DNA of 47,135 nt, taken from Selenomonas sp. Its GTDB lineage: Bacteria; Bacillota; Negativicutes; Selenomonadales; Selenomonadaceae. How positions within the stretch are numbered: position 1 is the first letter of the stretch; every line of letters starts with the position of its first letter. The stretch is taken from positions 1-47,135 of the forward strand of contig NZ_JALFCU010000087.1 in the NCBI RefSeq assembly GCF_022771645.1, in the 5' to 3' direction. Under the pieces are notes generated by a model, which did no database searches, was not told the origin of the DNA, and saw only the letters and a program-made list of their open reading frames with translations. This document shows positions 39,507-47,135 of this stretch, piece by piece. A program made the position numbers and the translations under genes.

Positions 39507-39887
39507 GTGAAGAAGCTTACGCTGAAGAGGCACCGGATGCTGAAGCGCGCGTCGTATTTCCAGCGCGTGTACCGCCTCGGGCGTTCGTACGCGAGCCGCT
39601 ACCTCGTGCTCTACGTGTTCACCGTGCATCCGGGCGAGCGCAACCTCAAAGGCGAAGTCGGCTTCGCCGCCGGGAAAAAGCTCGGCTGCGCCGTGCGCCG
39701 CGTGCGCGTGAAGCGGCTGCTGCGCGAGAGCTACCGCCTCCACCAGCACGAACTCGCGCCGCATCACGCGCTCGTGCTCGTCGGCCGCAAGGCCGCCGTG
39801 AAGGCGCGGCGCCAGGACGTCGAGCAGTCGTTCCTCGCGCTCTGCCGGAAGGCCGGCCTCATCGGCAGGAAGGGCGCGCAATCGTGA
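39507..39887 (+). CDS. rnpA: Ribonuclease P protein component
   Basis: This 126-residue protein binds the RNase P RNA and helps mature tRNA 5' ends. It shows KKLTLKRHRMLKRASYFQRVYR, the RNR-like basic helix GCAVRRVRVKRLLRESYRLH and HHALVLVGRKAA. GTG at 39507 is chosen (ten bases after AGGAGG); GTG at 39501 is also in frame. It overlaps yidD by four bases (GTGA). Confidence 0.95.
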   Translation: MKKLTLKRHRMLKRASYFQRVYRLGRSYASRYLVLYVFTVHPGERNLKGEVGFAAGKKLGCAVRRVRVKRLLRESYRLHQHELAPHHALVLVGRKAAVKARRQDVEQSFLALCRKAGLIGRKGAQS

Positions 39888-40093
39888 AGCGCCTCCTGCT
39901 CCTTTTGATCTCGTTTTACCGCGCCGCCATCTCGCCGATGCTGCCGCCGTCGTGCCGCTACGTGCCGACGTGCTCCGCGTACGCGATGGAGGCCATCGAA
40001 AAATACGGCGCATGGAAGGGCGGCTGGCTCGCATGCAAACGGATTTTGAGATGCCATCCCTTTCATAAAGGCGGGTATGATCCCGTGCCATAA
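39884..40093 (+). CDS. yidD: Membrane protein insertion efficiency factor YidD
   Basis: This 69-residue protein matches YidD throughout: FYRAAISPMLPPSCRYVPTC, SAYAMEAIEKYG, and CKRILRCHPFHKGGYDPVP. It sits on the inner face of the membrane and aids YidC. It starts with GTG overlapping the rnpA stop. Confidence 0.97.
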   Translation: MKRLLLLLISFYRAAISPMLPPSCRYVPTCSAYAMEAIEKYGAWKGGWLACKRILRCHPFHKGGYDPVP

Positions 40094-40150
40094 ACCAGAT
40101 TCCGTAGGCTCGAACATATTTTTTGAAACACCAGAAATGGACGTGATGAA

Positions 40151-40843
40151 TTGCAAGCGTTTTTCTCCTCTGTGTTCTCCCCGATTGAAGAGCTCCTCGG
40201 CTTCATCCTCGAGCTCCTTTACAACCTGACGGATGTCCTCGGCGTCGGCAGTTACGGCCTCGCCATCATCCTTTTGACCGTCCTCGTCAAGATGTGCCTC
40301 TACCCGTTGACGGTGAAGCAGATCCGGTCGATGAAGGCCATGCAGGAACTCTCTCCGAAGATGAAGAAGATCCAGGAGAAGTACAAGGACAACCCGCAGG
40401 TCATGCAGCAGAAGATCGGCCAGCTCTACAGCGACGCCGGCGTGAACCCGCTCGCGGGCTGCCTGCCGCTCCTCATCCAGATGCCGATCCTCATGGGCAT
40501 GTACTACGCCCTGTTCAACTTCCAGTATCCGACGCCGGAGGCCGCGATGTTCCTGTGGCTGCCGTCGATGTCGGAGCCGGACCCCATGCACATCCTCCCC
40601 GTGCTCGCCGCCGCGACGACGTACCTGCAGACGGCGCAGACGAGCGACATGAGCCAGACGCAGATGAAGATGATGGCGTACTTCATGCCGCTCTTCATCG
40701 GCTTCATCAGCTGGAGCTTCGCCTCGGGCCTCGTATTGTACTGGGTTGCCATGAACTGCTGCCAGATCGTGCAACAGTGGTGGATGTACCGCGGCAAGGA
40801 AAAGCCCGGCAAGGCAAAAGCCGCGAAAAAGGAGGAAGCGTAA
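40151..40843 (+). CDS. yidC: Membrane protein insertase YidC (SpoIIIJ type)
   Basis: This 230-residue integral membrane protein inserts proteins into the cytoplasmic membrane. It is the short Gram-positive form, without the large periplasmic domain, and lacks a lipobox. It shows LVKMCLYPLTVKQIRSMKAM with the conserved basic residue, GCLPLLIQMPILMGMYYAL, and a basic C-terminal tail (RGKEKPGKAKAAKKEEA). It starts with TTG; no ATG is in frame nearby and the ribosome site is weak. It is one base away from jag. Confidence 0.95.
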   Translation: MQAFFSSVFSPIEELLGFILELLYNLTDVLGVGSYGLAIILLTVLVKMCLYPLTVKQIRSMKAMQELSPKMKKIQEKYKDNPQVMQQKIGQLYSDAGVNPLAGCLPLLIQMPILMGMYYALFNFQYPTPEAAMFLWLPSMSEPDPMHILPVLAAATTYLQTAQTSDMSQTQMKMMAYFMPLFIGFISWSFASGLVLYWVAMNCCQIVQQWWMYRGKEKPGKAKAAKKEEA

Positions 40844-41947
40844 GTGGCCGCGCGCGAAGCGACGGGGAAGACCGTCGAAGAAGCCATCGGGAATGCCCTC
40901 CGCAGCCTCGGTTGCGAGCGCGAAGAAGCCACGATCGAGATCCTCGAGACCGCGTCGAGCGGTTTCCTCGGACTCTTCGGCGGCCATCCGGCGAAAGTCC
41001 GCGCGACGAAGAAAGAGCCGAAAGCCGCAGAGAAAGCATCCGCGCCGCGCAAAGCGGCAGCGCCTGCAAAGCCGGCCGCGAAATCCGAACCGCGCAAAGC
41101 CCCGAAAACGAAAGAAATCCACACGGTCCCCGTGGACACTGTGGAAAAGTCCGCGCAAAACGCGAAAAGCGCATCGAAAGCATCCAGCGCATCGAATGCA
41201 TCGGACGCAACGAAAGCGGAACCCGTGAACGCGTCCGCCGCCAAAGACGCCGCGACGGGCGACCGTCCGTGGCAGCCGCCCGATGAGAGCGGCGCCATCG
41301 AGACGCCGTACAGCGAGCAGCGCCCGTACGGCGTGACGGCCACGACGCCCGCCCCCGTCCAGCCGTTCAAGCAGCAAAAGCCGCGCCGCACGCGGGAAGA
41401 GAGCAGCCATGCGTGCGAGACAAGCGACCCTGTGACGCGCCAGCGCGCGGAAACGTTCCTCAAGGACGTGTTCCGCTGCATGAACCTCGACGTCCGGATG
41501 ACGCGCAGCGAGACGGAGGAAGGCACGGTCTACGACCTCCAGGGCGAAGGCCTCGGCATCCTCATCGGCAAGCACGGCCAGACGCTCGACGCGCTGCAGT
41601 ACCTCGCGAACCTCGCCGCGAACAAAGGGCAGGACGACGGCCGCATCCATGTCATCCTCGATGTGGAGGGCTACCGCAGCCGCCGCGAAGAGACGCTCCG
41701 CCGCCTCGCCGAGCACCTCGCGGAAAAGGCCTGCCGCATCCACGCGGAAGTCCGCCTCGAGCCCATGAACCGCCACGAGCGCAAGATCATTCACATGGCG
41801 CTCCAGGAAAACCGCCGCGTCTCGACATACAGCGACGGCGACGAGCCGTACCGCTGCGTCGTCATCGCCCCGAAAAAACGCCGCCGCTTCCGCCCGCGTC
41901 GCGAACGGACAGCAGAGACGGCGACCGAGCGCATCGAAGAAGAATAA
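40844..41947 (+). CDS. jag: Jag/KhpB RNA-binding protein
   Basis: This 367-residue cytosolic RNA-binding protein has three parts: a Jag N-terminal domain (about 1-52, ATGKTVEEAIGNALRSLG), a long Ala/Lys/Ser-rich and partly repetitive linker (about 55-185), a KH domain (GLGILIGKHGQTLDALQYLA) and an R3H domain (MNRHERKIIHMAL, then SDGDEPYRCVVI). The linker is much longer than in Bacillus. It starts with GTG after GGAGGAAGC, immediately after the yidC stop. Confidence 0.94.
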   Translation: MAAREATGKTVEEAIGNALRSLGCEREEATIEILETASSGFLGLFGGHPAKVRATKKEPKAAEKASAPRKAAAPAKPAAKSEPRKAPKTKEIHTVPVDTVEKSAQNAKSASKASSASNASDATKAEPVNASAAKDAATGDRPWQPPDESGAIETPYSEQRPYGVTATTPAPVQPFKQQKPRRTREESSHACETSDPVTRQRAETFLKDVFRCMNLDVRMTRSETEEGTVYDLQGEGLGILIGKHGQTLDALQYLANLAANKGQDDGRIHVILDVEGYRSRREETLRRLAEHLAEKACRIHAEVRLEPMNRHERKIIHMALQENRRVSTYSDGDEPYRCVVIAPKKRRRFRPRRERTAETATERIEEE

Positions 41948-41951
41948 CATG

Positions 41952-41991
41952 ATGCTGCTGCAGTTCCCCGGAATTGCAACAGCATTTTTTT
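41952..41991 (+). terminator. Terminator after jag
   Basis: ATGCTG..GCAGTTCC / GGAATTGC..CAGCAT imperfect stem with a seven-T run. Confidence 0.85.
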
Positions 41992-42010
41992 GTGCGTGCA
42001 GACGTTTGTC

Positions 42011-42039
42011 TTGCCTTCCATTTTTTTTCACGGTAAAAT
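42011..42039 (+). promoter_or_regulatory. Promoter of the Uma2-family gene
   Basis: TTGCCT, a 17-base spacer, then TAAAAT. Confidence 0.65.
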
Positions 42040-42071
42040 AGAAGCAAATGGAATCGAAAGGAGACGTCGTT

Positions 42072-42650
42072 ATGGAAAACGTAGCGTACAGCGACCCGCC
42101 GCGCGTCGAGCGCATCGAGGGGAAGACGTATCTCATGTCACCGCGCCCGCGGGGGAAGCATCATCGAGCCGCGTTCAACATTGCACACATTTTTGAAGGA
42201 TATCTCAAAGGGAAAACATGTATGGCGTTCGATGACGGCATGCCCGTCTATCTGGACGGTGAGAACACGTACATCCCGGACGCGATGATCGTCTGTGACC
42301 GCTCCATCATCCGCGACGCGGGCATCTACGGCGCGCCGGACCTCGTCGTCGAGGTGCTGTCCCCTTCGACGATGAAGCATGACCGCGGGGCGAAGATGCG
42401 CCACTATGCTGCTGCCGGCGTCAAGGAATACTGGCTCGTCGTGCCGGAGCTCAAGACCGTCGAAGTCTATTACAATGAAGACGGCCATTTCGAAATCCAT
42501 GAAACGTATGCCATCTACGATGACCTGGCACTGCAGGAAATGACGGACGAAGAGCGCGCAAAAGCGCAAGAGGGCATCCCCGTCTCGCTCTACGACGATT
42601 TCGTCGTCAGCCTTGACGATATCTTCCTCGACGTCGATGTTTTCCAGTGA
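42072..42650 (+). CDS. Uma2-family (DUF820) PD-(D/E)xK nuclease-like protein
   Basis: This 192-residue protein belongs to the Uma2/DUF820 family of restriction-endonuclease-fold proteins. The core shows IPDAMIVCDRS, APDLVVEVLSPSTMKHDRGAKM with the Asp/Glu/Ser-Pro pattern, and HYAAAGVKEYWLVVPE. The conserved PDL, EV and K residues probably form the nuclease site. Biological role is not known. AAAGGAG precedes the ATG. It sits between jag and mnmE, which are usually adjacent, so it looks inserted into the origin operon with its own promoter and terminator. Confidence 0.9.
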   Translation: MENVAYSDPPRVERIEGKTYLMSPRPRGKHHRAAFNIAHIFEGYLKGKTCMAFDDGMPVYLDGENTYIPDAMIVCDRSIIRDAGIYGAPDLVVEVLSPSTMKHDRGAKMRHYAAAGVKEYWLVVPELKTVEVYYNEDGHFEIHETYAIYDDLALQEMTDEERAKAQEGIPVSLYDDFVVSLDDIFLDVDVFQ

Positions 42651-42663
42651 ACAAAAAAAACGA

Positions 42664-42698
42664 GGCCGCTTGAAACATCCAGCGGCCTTTGGTATAAT
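42664..42698 (+). promoter_or_regulatory. Overlapping terminator and mnmE promoter
   Basis: GGCCGCT / AGCGGCC stem plus TTT (42664-42690) ends the Uma2 gene, while TTGAAA (42670-42675), a 17-base spacer and TATAAT (42693-42698) form a promoter whose -35 box is the loop of that same hairpin. Confidence 0.75.
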
Positions 42699-42704
42699 AG
42701 GGCT

Positions 42705-42880
42705 GTGCAAGAGACAGCTTTTCTTACAACTCAAGATAAAAGGATGCCGACGGGTGGTATCGCCAGCCTCCTTCATGGATTTTGAGTCGCAAAGAAGCTG
42801 GACAGTTATCACGGGTTTCTATTCTTACTTCCCGAGGTAATCATGCTTTCAAGCCTGCCAAGACGGCAGGCTTTTTCTGT
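42705..42880 (+). promoter_or_regulatory. mnmE leader ending in an intrinsic terminator (attenuator candidate)
   Basis: The leader of about 175 bases contains hairpins and ends with AGCCTGCC-aagac-GGCAGGCT-TTTTCTG at 42852-42878, directly before the AGGAGG of mnmE. The terminator must be bypassed for mnmE to be expressed from this promoter, or else the leader is an independent small RNA. No known riboswitch class was recognised. Confidence 0.6.
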
Positions 42881-42894
42881 AGGAGGAACGTTTC

Positions 42895-44337
42895 ATGACA
42901 AAGGAAACGATTGCCGCCATCGCGACGGCGCCGGGGGCGGCGGGGATCGGCATCATCCGCGTGAGCGGAGCGGAGGCGCTCGCGGTGGCCGACCGCGTGT
43001 TCGCGGCGGCGTCGGGCACGCCGCTCGCGGAGACGCCGGGCGGGCGCGCGGTGTACGGGCGCATCGTCGACGACCGCGCCGCGACGGTCGACGAGGCGAT
43101 CGCGCTCGTCATGCGCGCGCCGCATTCGTACACGACGGAGGACGTCGTCGAGCTGCAGTGCCACGGCGGCGCGACGGTCTTGCGGCGCGTGCTCGGCCTC
43201 GTGCTCGCGCACGGCGCACGGCTCGCAGCCTGCGGCGAGTTCACGAAGCGCGCGTTCCTCGGCGGCCGCCTCGACCTCTCGCAGGCGCAGGCCGTCATGG
43301 ATGTCGTGAGTGCGCGCACCGACCGTGCGCTCGCCGTCGCCGAGAGCCATCTCGCCGGCCATTTTTCAGGCGAGATCAAAGCGATGCGCGACCGCTGCCT
43401 TGCGCTCATCGCGCACCTCGAGGCCGCGATCGACTTCCCGGAGGACGACATCGACGACGTCGCGACGGCAGAAGTCGAGCGCGCCGTGACGGAGATGCGC
43501 GGGCAGCTCCGCAAGCTGCTCGCGACGGCGCACACGGGCCGCATCTTGAAAGACGGCCTCCTCACGGCCATCGTCGGCAAGCCGAACGTCGGAAAGTCGA
43601 GCCTCCTGAACGCGCTCCTGCGCGAGGAGCGCGCCATCGTCACGGACATCCCGGGCACGACGCGCGACAGCATCGAGGAGACGGCGGACCTTGGCGGCGT
43701 GCCGCTCCGCATCATCGACACGGCCGGCATCCGCGAGACGCAGGACACCGTCGAGCGCATCGGTGTCGCAAAAGCACGCGAGTACGTGGAGAAAGCCGCG
43801 CTTGTCCTCGCCCTCTTCGACGGCAGCCAGCCGCTCACGGCGGAAGACCGCGAGATCCTCTCCCTCATCGACGGCAAGCAGGCCATCGTCCTGCTGAACA
43901 AAGCGGATTTGGGGCAAGCAGTCACAGGAAAAGAAATCCAGCACATCATCTCAAGCCTCCCCCTCAGGGGGAGGTGCCCCGAAGGGGCGGAAGGGGTAGC
44001 GCAGTCTCGTGATTCACAAGCGCCGGTTTCTATCCTCTCCATCTCCACAAAAGATGAGCGCGGCTTCGACGCATTGACGAAAGCGATCACGCGCATCGCC
44101 GGCGTCATGGAAGCGCCGGAAGCGAGCTACGTCACGAACGAGCGCGACATCGCAATCCTGCGCACGGCCGACGACCATTTCCGCGCCGCTTTGGAGACGA
44201 TAGGGAACGGCCTTTCGCCCGACTTCATCTCCATCGACCTCCGCTCCGCGTGGGAGACACTCGGCGAGATCACCGGCGAGACCGCGACCGAGGACCTCAT
44301 CGATGAGATCTTCTCGCGCTTCTGCATTGGGAAATAA
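42895..44337 (+). CDS. mnmE: tRNA modification GTPase MnmE, with repeat-derived insert
   Basis: This 480-residue GTPase, with MnmG, modifies wobble uridine of several tRNAs. It has the N-terminal folate-binding domain (IAAIATAPGAAGIGIIRVSG), the helical domain, and a G domain with G1 GKPNVGKSS, G2 GTTRD, G3 DTAG and G4 NKAD. It ends in the conserved FCIGK, whose Cys is catalytic. Residues about 354-375 (SLPLRGRCPEGAEGVAQSRD) come from an arm of the intergenic repeat inserted in frame after G4; without it the length would be about 458, as usual. AGGAGG precedes the ATG. MnmG is not adjacent. Confidence 0.97.
   Translation: MTKETIAAIATAPGAAGIGIIRVSGAEALAVADRVFAAASGTPLAETPGGRAVYGRIVDDRAATVDEAIALVMRAPHSYTTEDVVELQCHGGATVLRRVLGLVLAHGARLAACGEFTKRAFLGGRLDLSQAQAVMDVVSARTDRALAVAESHLAGHFSGEIKAMRDRCLALIAHLEAAIDFPEDDIDDVATAEVERAVTEMRGQLRKLLATAHTGRILKDGLLTAIVGKPNVGKSSLLNALLREERAIVTDIPGTTRDSIEETADLGGVPLRIIDTAGIRETQDTVERIGVAKAREYVEKAALVLALFDGSQPLTAEDREILSLIDGKQAIVLLNKADLGQAVTGKEIQHIISSLPLRGRCPEGAEGVAQSRDSQAPVSILSISTKDERGFDALTKAITRIAGVMEAPEASYVTNERDIAILRTADDHFRAALETIGNGLSPDFISIDLRSAWETLGEITGETATEDLIDEIFSRFCIGK
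43953..44012. repeat. Repeat arm inserted in frame within mnmE
   Basis: AGCCTCCCCCTCAGGGGGAG hairpin, then GCCCCGAAGGGGC and GGAAGGGGTAGCG, the same order of modules as the left arm of the intergenic repeats. The length is compatible with the reading frame. Confidence 0.8.
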
Positions 44338-44349
44338 AAACAAGGCCGC

Positions 44350-44380
44350 TTGAAACATCGAGCCTATGGTACGATACAAT
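44350..44380 (+). promoter_or_regulatory. Promoter-like copy before the methyltransferase gene
   Basis: AGGCCGCTTGAAACATC is an exact 17-base copy of the sequence at 42663-42679, followed by a TACAAT box with a 19-base spacer. The terminator arm is lost. Confidence 0.45.
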
Positions 44381-44409
44381 GAAGAAAACGGAGAAGGAAA
44401 GGAATCGAC

Positions 44410-47112
44410 ATGCATATTCGAGACATTTTGAAACCGGGCGAGCTCGAGAAGCTCACGCAGTTTGACCAGAAAGAAATCGACTGGCTCGACAAGCGGATTG
44501 CGACGCGCAGCGACGGCAAGCCCGGCGTCGTCTGCGTCTTGCGCGGCAAGAAGGACGATCTCTTTGAGCTGACGCCCGAAGAAATCGTGCGCCAGCTTTA
44601 CGCGCATCGTCTCATCGACGTGTACGACTATCCAAAAAAGCAGATGGCGTTCGAAGTCCCCGTCACATACGCGGGCAAGCAGGCCATCAACGAAAAGCGC
44701 ATCGACATCGTCCTCTATGCCGACGAATATCACAAGGACATCAAGCTCCTCATCGAACTCAAGCGTCCGTCCATCGAAGACCCGGACGCCACGTACGACG
44801 AGGGCGCGACGCCGCTCCAACAGCTCCAGTCCTACTGCAAGCAGATGCAGCCGGCAATCGGCGTCCTCGCGAACGGCGGGAACTTGCTGAACTTTTATAC
44901 CGCGCCGCGCTTTGACACCGAGCTCGTCGCCGATCATTTCCCCAACGCGAAAGAACCCATCGAGGAATGGCAGAAAAACAGCCGCTTCACGCTGAAGCAG
45001 CTCCAGATGAACGACCGCCTGCGCACGGAGAGCCTCAAGAACATCATCCAGGAGGTCGAGCAGCGCTTCGGCGCGAACGATTCGAGCGACAAGGCGTTCG
45101 ACGAAATCTTCAAGCTCATCTTCACGAAGCTCTACGACGAACGGCTCTCGTCGAACGACGCGGACGAGATCGCCGCGGATCTCAAGGCACAGCAAAAATA
45201 TCGCGGCACGCAGAATCTCGCGGACGTCGACGACAGCGGCTTCCGCACGCTCGAATTTCGCGCGCGCGACGGCGAATCCCCCGCCGCGACGTATGAACGC
45301 ATCAGCCATCTCTTCGCCGAGGCGAAAAAAGAATGGCCGGGCGTCTTCCAGCCGGACGCCGTGCTCAACATGCAGCATGCGACCGTCCGCTCCTGCGTCC
45401 GCGAGCTCCAGAACGTCAAGCTCTTCAACTCGAACCTCGAAGTCGTCGACGATGCCTTCGAGCATCTCGTCAACCAGAACCAGAAAGAGGACATGGGCCA
45501 ATACTTCACGCCGCGCTACGTCATCGACATGTGCGTGAAAATGCTCCATCCGCGCCCGGACGAGACGATGATCGACACCGCCGCCGGCAGCTGCGGTTTT
45601 CCCATGCACACGATCTTCCACGTCTGGCAGCAGCTCAATCCCAAGGCGCCGAACCTCTTCACCACGACGAAACGCACGCCGGCCGAGACCGCGTACGTGC
45701 GCAACAACGTCTTTGGCATCGACTTCAGCGAGAAGAGTGTCCGCGTCGGCCGCATGCTGAACATCATCGCCGGCGACGGCCACACGAACGTCCTCTACCT
45801 CAACACGCTCGACTACCGCAACTGGGACGACCAGTTCCTCCACGACAAGAAATGGGACGCCCGCTACCACGACGGCTTCACCCGCCTCGCCGCGCTCGAG
45901 TACCAAGGCGAACGTGACGGCAAGCCGCGCGACGACTACCGGTTCTTTGACTTCGATATCCTCATGGCGAACCCGCCGTTCGCCGGCGACCTCGACAACG
46001 CCGGCCAGCTCGCGCCGTACGAGCTCAGCAAGAACGCGAAGGGCAAGCAGCAGAAAAAAGTCGGCCGCGACATCCTCTTCATCGAGCGCAACCTCGATTT
46101 CCTGAAACCCGGCGGCCGCATGGCCATCGTCCTGCCGCAAGGCCGCTTCAACAACGCGAGCGACGCGTACATTCGCCAATACATTTTGAAACGCTGCCGC
46201 CTGCTCGGCGTCATCGGCCTCCACGGCAACGTCTTCAAACCGCACACCGGCACGAAGACCAGCGTCCTCCTCGTGCAGAAATGGACGGACAAGACGTGCG
46301 GCTACCCCGATATCTGCCCGCGCCCGGCCAAAAACGACGACGGCACGCTCGACTACCCCGTCTTCTTCGCGACGATGCAGCTGCCGAGCAAAGACAACTC
46401 CGGCGACAAGATCTATATCCAGGAGACGTACGTCGAATGGAAAGCATACACCTACGAGACGCACAACGTCTACCGCCGCAAATCCGACCAGGCGGAAGTG
46501 ACTCCGGCGGAATATGAGCAAGCCGCAAACAAACGCGACTACACCGTCAAGGCCGTGACGACCGTGCAAACCGTCAACGGCATGAATGACGGCGGCAGCC
46601 CGGTGCACATCAAGGACGTCTTCATCGACCAGTACGGCGATCCCGACGACCATCGCAAATGGATCCAGAAGAACGTCGCCTTCGTACCGAAAAATCAGAA
46701 AGCGCATCCCGAGCTCCCCGCGCGCCTCAGCGTCGACGCGTACGTCGCGCTCGCGAACGGCGAGCAGAAGCTCTACAAGGAGACGCCCATCCTCGGGATC
46801 AACCGCAACCCGCAGATCACGCAAGCCGCCTACGACGCGCTCCCGGCTGCGGCAAAGAAATACTACCTCCCCTCCGAAATCGTCCGCGAATGGACGGATC
46901 GCGTGCGCGACACCCACGGGCACATCGTCGTCGAACACGACCTCTTCAACCCCGACCCGCACGCGCCAAACCCGAACCCGCACCACATCTACTTCCAGAA
47001 CGGCATCGCCGAAGCCTTCGCGAAATTCGCCTACGACCAGCACCTCAGCTTCGCCCCGACGGAAAAAGAGCTCCACGCCATCCTCCACCCGGAGAACGAG
47101 CCCCCTTTCTGA
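44410..47112 (+). CDS. Type I-like restriction-modification protein: nuclease domain plus N6-adenine methyltransferase
   Basis: This 900-residue protein joins an HsdR-N-like nuclease domain (about 1-190; Asp99 and Glu116-x-Lys118 in RIDIVLY...LLIELKR) to an HsdM-like helical domain and a SAM-dependent N6-adenine methyltransferase domain (motif I DTAAGSCGF at about 389, motif IV NPPF at 521). The C-terminal 300 residues are unassigned and Pro/Asn-rich near the end. No helicase motifs are present. A specificity (HsdS) subunit would be expected next, beyond the window. GAAGGAAAGGA precedes the ATG. It sits where mnmG often follows mnmE, which suggests insertion of a defence gene. Confidence 0.9.
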   Translation: MHIRDILKPGELEKLTQFDQKEIDWLDKRIATRSDGKPGVVCVLRGKKDDLFELTPEEIVRQLYAHRLIDVYDYPKKQMAFEVPVTYAGKQAINEKRIDIVLYADEYHKDIKLLIELKRPSIEDPDATYDEGATPLQQLQSYCKQMQPAIGVLANGGNLLNFYTAPRFDTELVADHFPNAKEPIEEWQKNSRFTLKQLQMNDRLRTESLKNIIQEVEQRFGANDSSDKAFDEIFKLIFTKLYDERLSSNDADEIAADLKAQQKYRGTQNLADVDDSGFRTLEFRARDGESPAATYERISHLFAEAKKEWPGVFQPDAVLNMQHATVRSCVRELQNVKLFNSNLEVVDDAFEHLVNQNQKEDMGQYFTPRYVIDMCVKMLHPRPDETMIDTAAGSCGFPMHTIFHVWQQLNPKAPNLFTTTKRTPAETAYVRNNVFGIDFSEKSVRVGRMLNIIAGDGHTNVLYLNTLDYRNWDDQFLHDKKWDARYHDGFTRLAALEYQGERDGKPRDDYRFFDFDILMANPPFAGDLDNAGQLAPYELSKNAKGKQQKKVGRDILFIERNLDFLKPGGRMAIVLPQGRFNNASDAYIRQYILKRCRLLGVIGLHGNVFKPHTGTKTSVLLVQKWTDKTCGYPDICPRPAKNDDGTLDYPVFFATMQLPSKDNSGDKIYIQETYVEWKAYTYETHNVYRRKSDQAEVTPAEYEQAANKRDYTVKAVTTVQTVNGMNDGGSPVHIKDVFIDQYGDPDDHRKWIQKNVAFVPKNQKAHPELPARLSVDAYVALANGEQKLYKETPILGINRNPQITQAAYDALPAAAKKYYLPSEIVREWTDRVRDTHGHIVVEHDLFNPDPHAPNPNPHHIYFQNGIAEAFAKFAYDQHLSFAPTEKELHAILHPENEPPF

Positions 47113-47135
47113 GCGGCCTCTCCGATGATGATGTG

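Noticed and set aside
42752..42764. T-box-like GGGTGGTATCGCC in the mnmE leader
   Set aside because: Only about 47 bases precede it, too short for a T-box stem I with specifier; no synthetase or amino acid gene follows and the terminator is not complementary to it.
42721..42765. 13-codon frame in the mnmE leader (starts MPTGGIASLL)
   Set aside because: The purine run is too close to its ATG for a normal ribosome site and no repeated codon suggests a leader peptide.
44014..47088. Minus-strand open frame of 1024 codons
   Set aside because: It mirrors the methyltransferase and mnmE genes, is dominated by Val/Arg/Asp/Leu, and has no family pattern.
1..47135. CRISPR arrays, tRNA or rRNA genes
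   Set aside because: No regularly spaced direct repeats, no tRNA-like cloverleaf with CCA or TTCGA-type arm and no rRNA sequence was noticed by reading.

Overview
The window suggests a high-GC, outer-membrane-bearing member of the Firmicutes (Negativicutes, probably a Selenomonadales relative). It pairs Gram-positive-type genes (the rpmH/rnpA/yidD/yidC/jag block, RemB, DUF1659/DUF2922, a short SpoIIIJ-type YidC) with lipopolysaccharide genes (a heptose-7-phosphate kinase and an LptD/OstA-like outer-membrane protein). The genus assignment is inference; no rRNA or tRNA gene was seen.

Layout. Positions 1-14300 hold an HtrA lipoprotein protease, then a minus-strand run: a sodium:solute symporter, heptose kinase, LptD-like protein, an exported protein, Hsp33, a CDF metal exporter, a small secreted protein, a chemoreceptor and a TrkH potassium channel. 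At 14.4-14.66 kb, exactly where coding direction flips, lies a dense array of six perfect DnaA boxes. To its right are a cytidine-deaminase fold protein that has lost all three zinc cysteines, co-oriented with a degenerate-GGDEF/EAL protein, and a stand-alone AICAR transformylase. Next comes trkA, followed by an EcoRII-like restriction-modification pair that replaces the middle of an older DNA methyltransferase whose two ends remain. A RelB-type antitoxin with a 14-codon toxin stub, a second divergent trkH, rsmG, a DUF559 nuclease, exported proteins, DUF1659/DUF2922 and a prepilin peptidase follow.

Positions 30.7-44.3 kb are the classical origin region: gyrB, remB, a DciA-like gene, recF, yaaA, dnaN and dnaA on the minus strand; rpmH, rnpA, yidD, yidC, jag and mnmE on the plus strand. 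DnaA boxes lie on both sides of dnaA, as in a bipartite oriC. A Uma2-type nuclease gene sits between jag and mnmE. The window ends in a large nuclease-methyltransferase protein.

The most notable non-coding signals are: (i) two well-supported, and one weaker, compact convergent loci that look like type I toxin-antitoxin modules (tiny membrane peptide, opposing small RNA, shared bidirectional terminator, and short direct repeats giving complementarity at the toxin start or ribosome site); (ii) a family of about 250-bp composite palindromic repeats between genes, one arm of which is inserted in frame into mnmE; (iii) orphan small RNAs; (iv) the second DnaA-box array 24 kb from dnaA.
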